The position numbers and the translations under genes are program-made. This document shows positions 11,854 to 22,159 of a DNA stretch of 64,000 nt, piece after piece. This DNA comes from Colocasia esculenta (Eukaryota; Streptophyta; Magnoliopsida; Alismatales; Araceae): positions 76,678,631 to 76,742,630 of the forward strand of contig CM024755.1 in NCBI GenBank assembly GCA_014218235.1. Reading direction: 5' to 3'. The notes under the pieces were generated by a model. That model had not been told where the DNA came from and searched no databases. It saw nothing but the letters and a program-made list of their open reading frames with translations. Within the stretch, counting starts at the first letter, position 1; each line of letters begins with the position of its first letter.

Positions 11854-12660
11854 ATCTGGGTTTTTCCATGAAACCCCCTATCTAAGGTTGCAAACAAACC
11901 AATACACTCGACGAGTAGCTCGATATTCGGCTCGATAAAAACTCGGCTCGACTTGTTTATTAAACTAACGAGCTAAGCTTGAACAAAAAAATAAACTCGG
12001 TTCATAAACGAGCCGAGCTTGAACAAAGATATGCTCGACTCGATTATGTTCGCGAGTAGTTCGTTAAAATACTCGATAAAATACTCGTTAAGATACTCGA
12101 TAAATTACTCGTTAATATACTCGATTTAATATTCGTTAACATACTCGTTAAATTAGTCATTATGTTACTATATGTCATATTAGATAAATTATTTGTTAAA
12201 TATAAAGATATAAATATATTTATATATTCTTAGAAACTTATTATCGAATTATAAAAGTTATGAGAACTTATGTGTAAATATCCTCACACAATAAACCCTA
12301 TTTGCACAATTGCACTGTCAAACCCCAAATCCCATTTCCCATTTGGGGATTTCCAAGCTTCCAGTGCCTTCCCAGAATCCCATTTCTGTTTCCCCCACTC
12401 CCAGCCCAGGTCGACACCGAGGGTGAGGGCGAATAGGGTTTGGCGGGCCAGTGATTCCAAGGGCGGCGCACGACGCATCGATTCTTCTCCACAAGCTCTG
12501 CAGGGTTCGATGGTCAGTGGTCTCTCTTTTGTTCTCCATTTCAAGGTCTTCCCTTGCTTTCTCTGCTCTCCTCCACCGGGATCCCTCCTTCCTCCCAACA
12601 CCGATCGTCGCCTCTGTTCCTCCGGCGGCCCACGACCACCTGCTCTTACCTTGCCGCCAT

Positions 12661-12982
12661 TGACATTGTCGAGGACGAGAAGGAACGGCTCGCGAGCCAG
12701 CAGCCCCTTCACACAGCTCTGTAGCGTGGTGAGGTTGGACAGACGATAGGCAGTACCTGTCAGGGGCTGGAGGATCTCCCTGGTGATCTTCACCACATCG
12801 AAGCCTCTACTGGTGCAGATCCAGATCATGTTCTTGAAGCCCTGGGTGACCCTGACGTCGTTGTAGACGTACTTGGCCAAGGCAGTCTTGCCCAGCCCCG
12901 CCATGCCGTAGATGGGCACAACGTGCGGCCGAGCAGGCCCAGCCAGCTGGATGATGCTCCCGAGCAGCTCCAGCCAATCCAT
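12661..12982 (-). pseudogene. NB-ARC exon fragment of a CNL-type NLR gene
   Basis: The frame from 12982 reads GMAGLGKTALAKYVYND (P-loop), an RNBS-A-like FKNMIWICTSRGFDVV and FLLVLDNV (kinase 2). The coding text stops at AAG followed by GTAAGAG near 12661, a plausible splice donor. Full NLRs need a coiled coil, the rest of NB-ARC and LRRs, none of which are present, so this is a captured piece. The downstream open frame to 12284 has no NLR motif and is probably chance. Confidence 0.8.
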
Positions 12983-13869
12983 GGCGGCAAGGTAATACTC
13001 AAATAGTTTGGCAAAGAAAAGGGATAGGAAATCTAGAGAAGGGAGAATAGTTCATGTCTGCTTCCCACTTCCTTTTTAGTGAATGGTTAAATGAATATAG
13101 GAACAATCCTCTGCATTTGGTCTTTGATGATGGAGCAGAGATGATGTGTCCATATTTTCCCCGAAGGGCTTATTTCTGTAGGATCTGGAGTGCTGCACTT
13201 TACCATATATCAGTGACATATTCCTGCACAGTTCTTGTATTTTCTCAACTTACTATATAATGTCATCGTCCTCCATTGGGCTGGTGGTTGTGGTCTTTAG
13301 AAGTTTGCAACCTAAGCCGACAGTTGAGTCTCTATTTTTTTTCTGGTGTCCCACGAACATTTCCTACTTCTTGGATTTATTGGTGGAATCTTTTTGTGGG
13401 ATAGACTGATAGTTTACATATTGGCGGTTGTTTTTGAATTGATCTTCAATCTTTCAAATTTGTTGCACTTTGGACGGGGAAAGCAACATTGGATGCTTGA
13501 TGGCTGTGTAAAGCTTTGAGGATATTACAAGATTGATATGACATATATATTAAGACTGCTGAGTTTTTCCTTCCTCTTTCTTTTAAAAGGGCTCTTAGTA
13601 GTTTTATTTAATTGTTCTACAGTTTCAGAGTGCAGATATTCATGTTATTTTTAATGTTGATTAGGGTGTTGAGATTTTGTGCAGAGTGAATGTGGAAATA
13701 GAGAAATGCTTCTGATTTTGTTCATGTCTTTTAATTTGACAGTTAAGAGTAGATCTATACTCCATTCTTCTACCAATTTTGAGTAGGATTTGAAAGCCTG
13801 CTTTTTTTTTTCACTGCAAAAGCTCTTTCCATGTTCTAAGGTGAATCTTTTCTAACTCAATTTTTATAG

Positions 13870-13965
13870 TTGATGCTAGGTGATATTATTATTTCTGTTG
13901 AGCCTGCTGCAAGACAAGCAAAGGAAAGAGGACATACTCTTCTTGATGAGATCCACATCCTCCAG
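13870..13965 (+). pseudogene. Single captured exon of a plant YBEY-like endoribonuclease gene
   Basis: The exon of 32 codons begins after an ATAG acceptor preceded by a T-rich tract and ends at CAG followed by GTCTG. It reads LMLGDIIISVE and RGHTLLDEIHIL, the segment just before the HGxLHLxGxDH metal site of YbeY (UPF0054), which in plants is a plastid rRNA-processing enzyme. The active-site exon itself is absent, so this piece cannot make an enzyme. About 550 bp upstream and 900 bp downstream look like the captured flanking introns. Confidence 0.75.
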
Positions 13966-15568
13966 GTCTGTATAGCCATCCCACATATATGTATATTCAT
14001 TGTTTTAAGTTTATTATTCTTCTCCCAATATATTTGGGAAGGTACACTGTGAGCAATGTATTTGGGAAGGGGAGTCCATTGTTTTATCTTTATCATGTGA
14101 TTCTCCTTCACATAACATCTTTAGAAAATTGACAACAATTTTCTATATATAATAGACATGTCCAGCTGTTATCCATGCTTTGAAGATGGTTAATGCAGCT
14201 GGTAAAATGGAATTATTTCTGAATCATCACTGGGTGTATTTTTATAGGTTTTTTTGGTGTACTTTTAACTTTGCATATCTTTTATAAGAGATGCTTGGAC
14301 ATCTACCGATCTAATTTAGTTGTATAATATCCTATCCCATTTTAGTTAGAAAAAGAGAGAAGATTATATTCATGTACCATTGAAAGTTGTCAACATTAAC
14401 TCAGTCATATGCAAAAGCAAATACACATGACTCAAAGCAAATATAGATTTTACTTCAATTGTTTTTGTTTCATTTATGATTGTATGCCCTACATAACCAG
14501 TTAACGGCCTCCCTTAATTTTCTGTTACTTTTAAAGAAACATGAATCTGCTACATCTAGAATCTGATTTCATATAATCTATCCTTGCAAGATAGTGGTAT
14601 GCTAACTTATAAATCGGATTGCCTTTTTGCTTAAATTTGGAGAGAGAAATCCGAAGAATAAATTCTACAGGTCATCTCCACTATTAAGTGGAAGATGTGT
14701 ATATATGTGTTCATATAGTATGAAATTATGGGCATTTTTGGGTTTTTTTTAATTTTTTGTGGCATATTTTGATGAAAAAATGGTAGCATAATTTTATAGC
14801 CTTAGGGGTATTTTTGGATTTTTTAAATTTTTATGTCATATTTTGATGAAAAATTGGGAGCATAATTGTATAGTATGTTAAACGAGCCGAGTTCGAGCTT
14901 GAGCTCGTTTATGTGATAATCTTCGATCTCGAGTTCGAGCTCGAGCTTGAATGCATGTTTGGGTTAAACGAGCTGAGTTCGAGCCTCAACTCGTTTGGGT
15001 AAGAATTTTGAACTCGAATTCGAACTCGAGCTCGAGCTCGTTTATGTAAACGAGTAGCTTAACGAGCCGAGCTCGAACATGACAAATACTTATCAATCCG
15101 AGCTCGAACATACCTTGCAAATACTCGGCGAATATCGAGCCGAGTTCGAGCTCGCCAGTAAACGAACGAGCTGAGCTCGAGCAAACTAATACTTGGCTCG
15201 GCTCGGTTCGTTTGAAGGGCCCTATCTCAGCAAGTCTTGACTATCTACAGTGCTTATACCCTCTCTTAACAGTCATATACGTAGTAAATATACCTGTTAT
15301 AAACTGAACACTTTAGATGATTTTAAAAAACAAGCACATTGTAGACACCCGGTTCCGGCTAATGGGTTGAACTACATTTCGTGTTATCTTTGTTAGCCCC
15401 TAGTTGGTCACTCACCTTGAGCCCGTCATTAGCCTTGATTGAGCCCATTAGCAATTTAAAATTGCCTTGAAATCCCGCCCATTATCATTTTGGAGAGTCC
15501 TTATGCAATTATAACCCATATCTTTTATGAAACTGGTTGATAAATGCAAAATAATTTGATTTCCTAGT

Positions 15569-15711
15569 CGCGACATATCGTAGCGCCGCGACTCTAGTCG
15601 CGACGGCCCTGGACGCCGTGACAGCCCATGCATGATATACATGCACGTGGGCTTACTGTCGCGACGCCCCGCCCCGTCGCGTCTATAGTCGCGACCCCAC
15701 GATACGCCGCG
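15569..15711 (+). repeat. CGCG pair array in U3 of the B 5' LTR
   Basis: Two four-word cassettes with steps 18-12-18: 15569, 15587, 15599, 15617 and 15660, 15678, 15690, 15708. The 3' LTR repeats them from 33600, where two right-hand words have changed to CGCA or CGCG forms by single transitions. Confidence 0.92.
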
Positions 15712-15938
15712 ACATCGCCTGAGCGCACCAGACTCCGCAACAACCTCCCATTTATCCTCCTATTGATCCAGCTTTATCCCTAGGAGATATCTCAACCCCT
15801 TGGGGCGAGATTTCGACCCTAGGGACTCTTGTGAGGATCCCTTGGACTCTCCCTTGCAATTTTAAAGGGCCATTATCTCTCATTCCAAATTTTGACCATT
15901 TTTAAGAGATAATACCACCCATTTCTCTCTCATGGCTC

Positions 15939-15946
15939 TATAAAAG
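15939..15946 (+). promoter_or_regulatory. TATA box of B 5' LTR
   Basis: TATAAAAG, about 230 bp downstream of the upstream CGCG array. The same box is in the 3' LTR at 33970-33977. Confidence 0.7.
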
Positions 15947-16519
15947 AAAGGCACCTCCTCAAGGACGAGGAGAGCCTCATTTGTTACCCCGAAGGGTTGC
16001 CAAAATCTCTTCTGACCAATACTTAGTCTCACAGCAACCCTTTTCCTCCATTTCCTTCACATCCCTCTCCACCAAAGCAACCTATTCCATCATCTATGGA
16101 GCATGGGACATGAGAAGGGCGACTCCAGCATTCTCCTGAAGCTTTTGGACGATCCTTCGAGCTGCAGCCACGCCAAGGAGTCGCCCTAATGGGGCTCACC
16201 CTCTCCCTTTTCCCTTTCTCCTTCTTTTGCATGTATTTTTCATGTTATTCCTAGATAGAACATATTCAGCACACACCCACGTTTTCCTATAACCCAAGGG
16301 GTTTAAAAACCACCCCAGGTTCGTTCCCTCCATGTTGGATTATTTCCTTTCATTTTTAGAATAGTTACTACAGTAATCATGTTCTAATAGGGCTTTTCTT
16401 TGTTGTTTTCTCTTTGATTGGCAGGCATACAGGCAAGATTCTACGAGGAGCTCTCATCCTCTGGCCGGCCGGAGGAAGGGATGGAGGTCCCACTCACCAT
16501 CTCCCGCACTAGAAGAGAA

Positions 16520-16606
16520 CGCGACGGAGGAAGGCGACGCGACAAGAAACGCATCCGCCAAGACTGACGCGTCCTCAGGCTGCCCGCGTCCGTCATAACG
16601 ACCGCG
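16520..16606 (+). repeat. CGCG pair array near the end of the B LTR
   Basis: Pairs 16520/16538, 16550/16568 and 16585/16603, all 18 bp apart. They follow the GGCCGGCCGG block and are transcribed. Confidence 0.85.
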
Positions 16607-16689
16607 ACATCAGGTATTCCTCTGTTCTCTTCCCCCTTTTTCTAGAGTAGTTAGCCCGCATCATTATCTTTATTTAGCAATGCTCTAGG

Positions 16690-16699
16690 TGGCGATCAC
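16690..16699 (+). other. Primer-site decamer inside U5 of B
   Basis: TGGCGATCAC, 71 bp before the LTR end. It differs by one base from the first ten bases of B's own primer site and is identical to that of A. Confidence 0.7.
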
Positions 16700-16775
16700 A
16701 TCCTATTTTCCATGCTATCATATTTGATATTCATGTCTGTGTTGAGGGGGGTACAATCCCTGTGATTACACCTTT

Positions 16776-16793
16776 TGGTGATCACGGTGGGAC
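16776..16793 (+). other. Primer binding site of element B
   Basis: TGGTGATCACGGTGGGAC begins five bases after the LTR. It differs from the primer site of A at one position (T for C). Confidence 0.75.
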
Positions 16794-16916
16794 CTTCACT
16801 GCCACCCTCGTGGATTTTGACTGCTTGCTTGCCATGTTTTCTTCTTTGTTTCTCATCTTAGTGCCCTATTAGTCTCTTGCTCTTTGTTCCCTGTGTTTTT
16901 CATATTTTGTTCTTGT

Positions 16917-17406
16917 CGCGACCTATAGCGCCGACGCGATCAGGTCGCGTCGTTGATTGAGGACGCGTTATCAGGTCTGTGCTCTTTCCCCTCATGTCTG
17001 CTTTATCCTGTGTTCATGAGATCATGTATCCCCTTTTCTCTTCCTTGTATCATATATTGTCGCGTTTCTGAATGTCAGAATCCTGCTAGGGTCCGGATTT
17101 TCCTTTTATTTTTTCTTATATGCTTTCGGTTCAAGTCGCGGCGTATTGCGCGGTCGCGACAAGGTCGCGTCGTGAATAGGCGTCGCGTCATCAGGTACGC
17201 TTTGTATGTTACTGTTTTGATTCATGAATTGGTTTCTGTATGCCTCTTGGTCCATACGCTATTGACTTACTATTTTTGTGTCATTTCTCATTTGATAGGG
17301 TAGTCTGTTTGAGTTAGTTGAAGACCTTTTGGTATTTTCGGGCCTCTGTTCCTATCGCGGCGGGTCGCCCTGTCGCGATAAGGTCGCGGCGTATACGGCC
17401 GCCGCG
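16917..17406 (+). repeat. Three CGCG cassettes in the B leader
   Basis: Each has steps 18-11-18: 16917, 16935, 16946, 16964; then 17137, 17155, 17166, 17184; then 17356, 17374, 17385, 17403. The first two end in CGCG-N4-CAGGT. The leader (16771-17812) has no other recognisable feature. Its short open frames are chance. Confidence 0.92.
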
Positions 17407-17812
17407 ACTCTGCCCGAGGGCCATTTGGTCGCCCTGTTTGGTTCTCATCTATCACTTGTGCATACATTTCAGGCGCCTAGGCCCATTGCATACGCTGTTG
17501 AGACCCATTTGTTTAGGTTCCCCCTTGGATGAGTGAGTCCTCTCACCTACGAGCACTTGTAGGCTGACTCGGGCCCACCTTCCGAGGACCTCTGTAAGAC
17601 CCCGTGACCGTACGCACGTTGCGGTTCGCCGGGCTGGTTGTACCAGTTGCACCCCTTAGTTTAAGCCACCCCTTTGTGTGTGAGTATACCATCCTTTAGC
17701 TTCACCAAAGGACTCCAGCCCATACCCATTAAGGTCCACTTGACCGAGTGACATCCTCTTAATTAATTCATCTAAAGGTCAAGTTCAAACCTTGAGAAAT
17801 TTGCGCATCGAC

Positions 17813-20800
17813 ATGGACCAATTTTGAGTCCTTGCCGACGATGCTCTTCCTATCGGGTTGCTCGAGGAGGTGGCCCAGCCCTCTATGGCCACGCTCCCGG
17901 GGCATGTCCAGCTTCCCTCCGTCACTGGGATTCGATCCCGTCCTGCCTCTCCTCCTGGGGGTGATGACCCCCACTCACAATTCAGTCAGCTTCTTCCGCA
18001 TCTAACTCCGGACCAAGTCCGAGAGTTCATATCTGCCGCCAAGGGGAAACAATCTTTATCTCCGCGGGGTCAGAATTCAGTCCGACTGGCGAATTCCTCC
18101 GCCCATGTCGCTTCGGCACCCCACCTTCCTTCATCAGGGGCAGACCCTACACCCGTTCGTCCTCGGGCCATTCATTTTTCGGAACCAAGCTACCTTCCCC
18201 CACGAGAGGTCCGGCCTCGATCCCCTCCAACTACATACTATACGGCCGAACCAGCTCCCCTCCCTCGCGAGAGGTCTCACTCCTTCGAGCAACCTCGCTC
18301 CCTTATTTCTGCGCATCAAATCCAATCTCCCACCGACTTCCTTGCGGAGTGGACGAGCATGAAGAAGGAGCTTCATGACCTCCAGAGGCAAATCGATCCT
18401 CGGAAGGTAGCTGATATTGCCCTCCCATCCTTCCAGTATCTTCGGGTGCCACCCCAGTCAGAGCTCCCTGTCTACCGGCGATACTCTGGGGTAGGGGACC
18501 CTTATGTTCATCTGAAAGACTTTGTCTACGAGTTAGCACCACACAAGTATGACCGCCACCTCATGGCTTACTTGTTCAGAAAATCCCTGGATGGTCCAGC
18601 TTTGGAATGGTTCTACTCATTGCCCCCGGAGGAAGCCGAGGATTTCCAAATCGTTCAAGAGAGATTTCTGCAGCAATTCCAAGATCGGGTGGGACCCGAA
18701 TATTCTTTTGTGGATCTGGTAGCTGAGAAAATGAAGCCAGAGGAGAAATTCTCCACTTATGCTGACCGGTGGCGTTCTTTGGCCGCCAAGGTCCGTTTCC
18801 CAATGCCTGAGGAGGAGAAGGTGAAGTTGTTGATTTCCAATGCCACTCCAACCTACCGAGCTATTTTGGCCATGAACGATATTTCTACCATGCACCAGCT
18901 ATATAGCCGAGCCCGTTTCATCCAGACCCAACTTAAGGACTCACCTATACATTCCATGTTTGAAACCCCCAAGGCCCGTTACACTAAGAAGCCGCAAGGC
19001 CCAGTCACCGAAGGGATCCAAACCAATGAACAGGTGGGTGCAGTTAGTAATCCCTAAGGCCCGGTAGGAAGGTCTCCCCATACCCAACAAGCCCAACAGC
19101 CATGGAACAACAACAACAATAGACAGCCACCTCCCCAAGGACAAAACCCTCCACAAGATCAGCGCCAGTACTCCCAAGTCCCTCCACCTCAAAATGGCTA
19201 CGCCCCCAGGAAGCCCAATGGACCCAAAAGAGCCCAATACCCTCCTTTACCCGAGTCTTTAGCCGATATCTTTGCAGCCCTCATGTCCCTGAATGCCCTG
19301 AGACTCCCTCCTGAGAAGGCAAACTGGAATATGGCGGCCGATCAAACAAAATACTATGTCTATCACCGCCATCCGGGCCACAATGTGTCGGATTGCTTTC
19401 AGTTCCGGGACATGATATATGATCTCCATGAGCAGAACCAAATTGACTGGGCAAAGATGAAAAGGCTAATCCAAACTCTGAGGGACCAACAGGGCTAGAG
19501 GCAACAACAACAACAGCAGAGGCGACAACAACCGCAGCAGCAACAACAGCAGCAATACCAACCCTTCCAGCAGCAATACCAGCAACAACAGCAACAACAA
19601 CAGCCGCAGCAGCCGACGAATGACCTGGGCATAATCTGTAATCCCATGCCACAGCATCAGCCCGCTCCAAACCCCCAGCCAGCTCCACCACCTCCTCCAC
19701 CCGCACATGTTAACCCTGTCATCCACCATCCACCACCAAAAGCTCAGTGGGCCTTCGATGACGAACATGAAGTGGGCCAACTTCTAGTTATTTCCCACGT
19801 CACACCCACTACCCCCGCGCCTACATCCACCGTACCTCCCTCCTTCACGCCCCACATTGCTACCATCACCTCACCATCCTATTCCCCCGTCGTGTCGTCA
19901 CCCATCATCCCTCCACCCAGCAACATCCCTTTCTCCCTTACGCCAGCACCATTACTAGCCAACCCTTCTATCCTTGACACCGCAACCCCTCCACTCCACC
20001 ATAATCTTGCCCTCTGGAGCGGGCGAATGTTCCATCGGATGTACCCTAACGCATCCATGTCCGCGCCATGTCAACCGGCCCAACAAACCAGCAACCAGCA
20101 GTAGCAAGATATGGAAGAAATCGATCCAGCCCCGGGGACTCAATATGATATCCTAAAACACTTGGATCAAACCCCCGCCAAGATTTCCATACTAGAGTTA
20201 ATCAAAAGATCACAGACTCATCAAGACGCCCTAAGGGCCTTTCTGCAAAGGGTCATGGTCAGTGAAGACATGAACCCGGATAATCTGCCTTCAGTGCTCT
20301 CGATTGTAAACAAAGGACCCACTATTACCTTTTCTGATGGTGAGTTGGATGCCCCAGAAGCCAGAAAAATGCCCTTATGTGTGACACTCACCATAAACAA
20401 AGTAGCCGTCGATGCAGCTCTAGTGGACACGGGAGCTTCTATCAATGTTTGTCCATTAAGCACCCTTAGAGCATGCAATATATCGGAACGTCAACTGCAG
20501 CCCACCCCCACCACCATTGCTGCTTATGACATTTCACGACGTGTCTGCCATGGAGTCATCACATTACAAGCAGAATTGGGACCACTAGTCATGTCAGTGG
20601 AGTTCTATGTGTTGAACATTGATCATACTTACAAGGCCATCTTAGGGCGCCCATGGATTGAATCATTAGGGGCAGTGCCATCTACAGCGCATCAGTGTTT
20701 GAAGTTCCCCTTCCAAGGGCGAATAGTCAAGGTGAAAAGCGTGGCAACGAAACATACAGTAGAAGCAGTTGAGAGGGTGCTGCCATCAGTATGGCCATCC

Positions 20801-21670
20801 AATAAGCCCATTATCTCTGTGCTTGATGTCAACTATACTTGGGCCTATACTTTCTCTTCTAACCGCCCAATTGGGTCTCCCCCTGTAGTGGCAGTCCGGA
20901 GAGATGTGAGCACAAATATAAAGGGGTGGGATATCATGTTTAGACTGGGTTATCAATCAGGAAAAGGCCTGGATGCCCATCTCCAAGGGCGAACCAAGAC
21001 TGTGGCCAGCACTAAGAAGTTCACAAAACATGGCCTGGGATACTCAGAATGGGCTGCTTTCTCATTTCCTTCACAGTCGGACCATGGCCCACTTACCTGG
21101 TCTTTGTATGAACACTTTGTCAGAGGGCCCGTGCAGCCCAGATACAACACTACTACAGAGGCGCTAAAATCAGCTTACCAGTCCTTAGAAGAGCAGCGGC
21201 CCAATAAGAAGAAGAGAGTTGAGGCAGGTACAGAAGACCCAGATCAGGAAGATGTCATCTCATCAGTCAGTCTGCTGTTTGAAGAACCAGAAGCTGGGAC
21301 ATAAGAGTCAGAATTAGAAGACCTTGTTTCTGCAGTCAATCGTCTGTTCAGCGAAGAAGACATGCCGCAAGTAGCAGTATTATCAGCATCAGCAACCACC
21401 ACCAAGCGACAATTGCTTGGATTTGGTGAGGAAAGTCAACCAACCAGCTCAACCGTTTTAGCAAGGGAGCTCTGGCCAGGGTTTTCCTGGCCTCCCATTC
21501 ATCTTATTTCATCCACGCTTGTTTATAATTTTGATGTTATTCCCTTGTCTCCCCCCTTTATTATTCAACTCTCTCCCAATGCCGTTGAGGCGTTAATTCG
21601 CCCTTCGCCCCTCTTCACCATTTTCTTTAATGGCTCGGTTCTGTCTTTCTCCCGGAGCCTTTTAATGTAA
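17813..21670 (+). pseudogene. gag-pro: Gag-protease of element B, one frame with five stops
   Basis: The start is taken at the ATG at 17813 (MDQF), because it is in frame with gag, although a TGA follows four codons later. Domains: capsid about 18400-18990 (DRVGPEYSFVDLVAEKMK); a histidine-type knuckle near 19355 whose first Cys is Tyr; a Gln-rich tract 19500-19620; a Pro-rich linker; retropepsin with VDTGASINV near 20424; and a G-patch-like stretch near 20920-20996 (GWDIMFRLGY, GKGLDAHLQGRT). In-frame stops stand at 17825, 19055, 19496, 20102 and 21302. There is no frameshift. Most stops are one transition from Gln or Arg codons. The reading frame closes at 21670. Confidence 0.9.
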
Positions 21671-22159
21671 TGTAGTTCCTTTCATCAAAACAAATATATA
21701 TATATATATAGAAAATCAGAAAATTCAAAAAAATAGAAAATCCAAAAATCCAAAAAATGTGTGTCCCTCCCATTCATCTTCTCTCCTCTTTCTTCGGACA
21801 GCGATCCCTGTCTTCCTCCTCTCCTTTCTTCAAACGGTGATCCCCGTTCTCTCCTTCCCTATTCGTCAGACGGCGATCCCCGTCTTTCTACTCTTGTCTC
21901 CCTACTTTCTGCCTCCAGGTGTTGATTTCCCCTACTCCCTTGACGGCGATCCCCGTCATCCCTGTGTTATCCTCTACTCTGACGGCGATCCCCGCACTCC
22001 TGCTCTCCTACTCCGACGGCGATCCCCGTCACCCCGCACTCCTGCTCTCCTGCTTCGACGGCGATCCCAGTCACTCCGCACTCCTCCTCTCCTCTCAGGC
22101 GGTGATCCCCGCCCTTCTCCTCTTTCTGTGCAAATCGTGCCTTCATCTGACGAACCAAC
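21671..22159 (+). other. Protease-RT spacer of B with covarying hairpin array
   Basis: A noncoding pyrimidine-rich stretch where Ogre-type elements have an intron. Eight short hairpins with loop CGATCC or TGATCC lie at 21797-21812, 21833-21848, 21869-21884, 21942-21957, 21981-21996, 22015-22030, 22057-22072 and 22098-22113. Stems are GACAG/CTGTC, AACGG/CCGTT, GACGG/CCGTC (three times), GGCGG/CCGCC and two with one mismatch. An A-rich run precedes them at 21700-21760. Confidence 0.88.

Larger units (their letters stand above)
11884..15219. mobile_element. Non-autonomous hAT-like element carrying host gene fragments
   Basis: Flanked by the 8-bp direct repeat CCCTATCT (11876-11883 and 15220-15227), the duplication length of hAT transposons. 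The ends are imperfect inverted repeats: GCAAACAAACC near the left end matches TTCAAACGAACC on the opposite strand at the right end. Both subterminal zones (11900-12160 and 14880-15210) are packed with CTCG/CGAG words, in both orientations, as is typical of hAT subterminal repeats. No transposase is visible. The interior carries an NLR fragment (minus strand) and a YBEY-like exon (plus strand), and the remaining interior looks like intron sequence. Confidence 0.75.
15340..16770 (+). mobile_element. 5' LTR of element B
   Basis: Starts TGTAGACACC and ends TGTGATTACA. It has an upstream CGCG pair array, a TATA box at 15939, a second array at 16520-16606 and the primer-site decamer at 16690. Confidence 0.95.

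Noticed and set aside
12284..12982. A functional NLR gene on the minus strand
   Set aside because: Only one NB-ARC exon has motifs. The rest of the open frame is without similarity, and the piece sits in a transposon.
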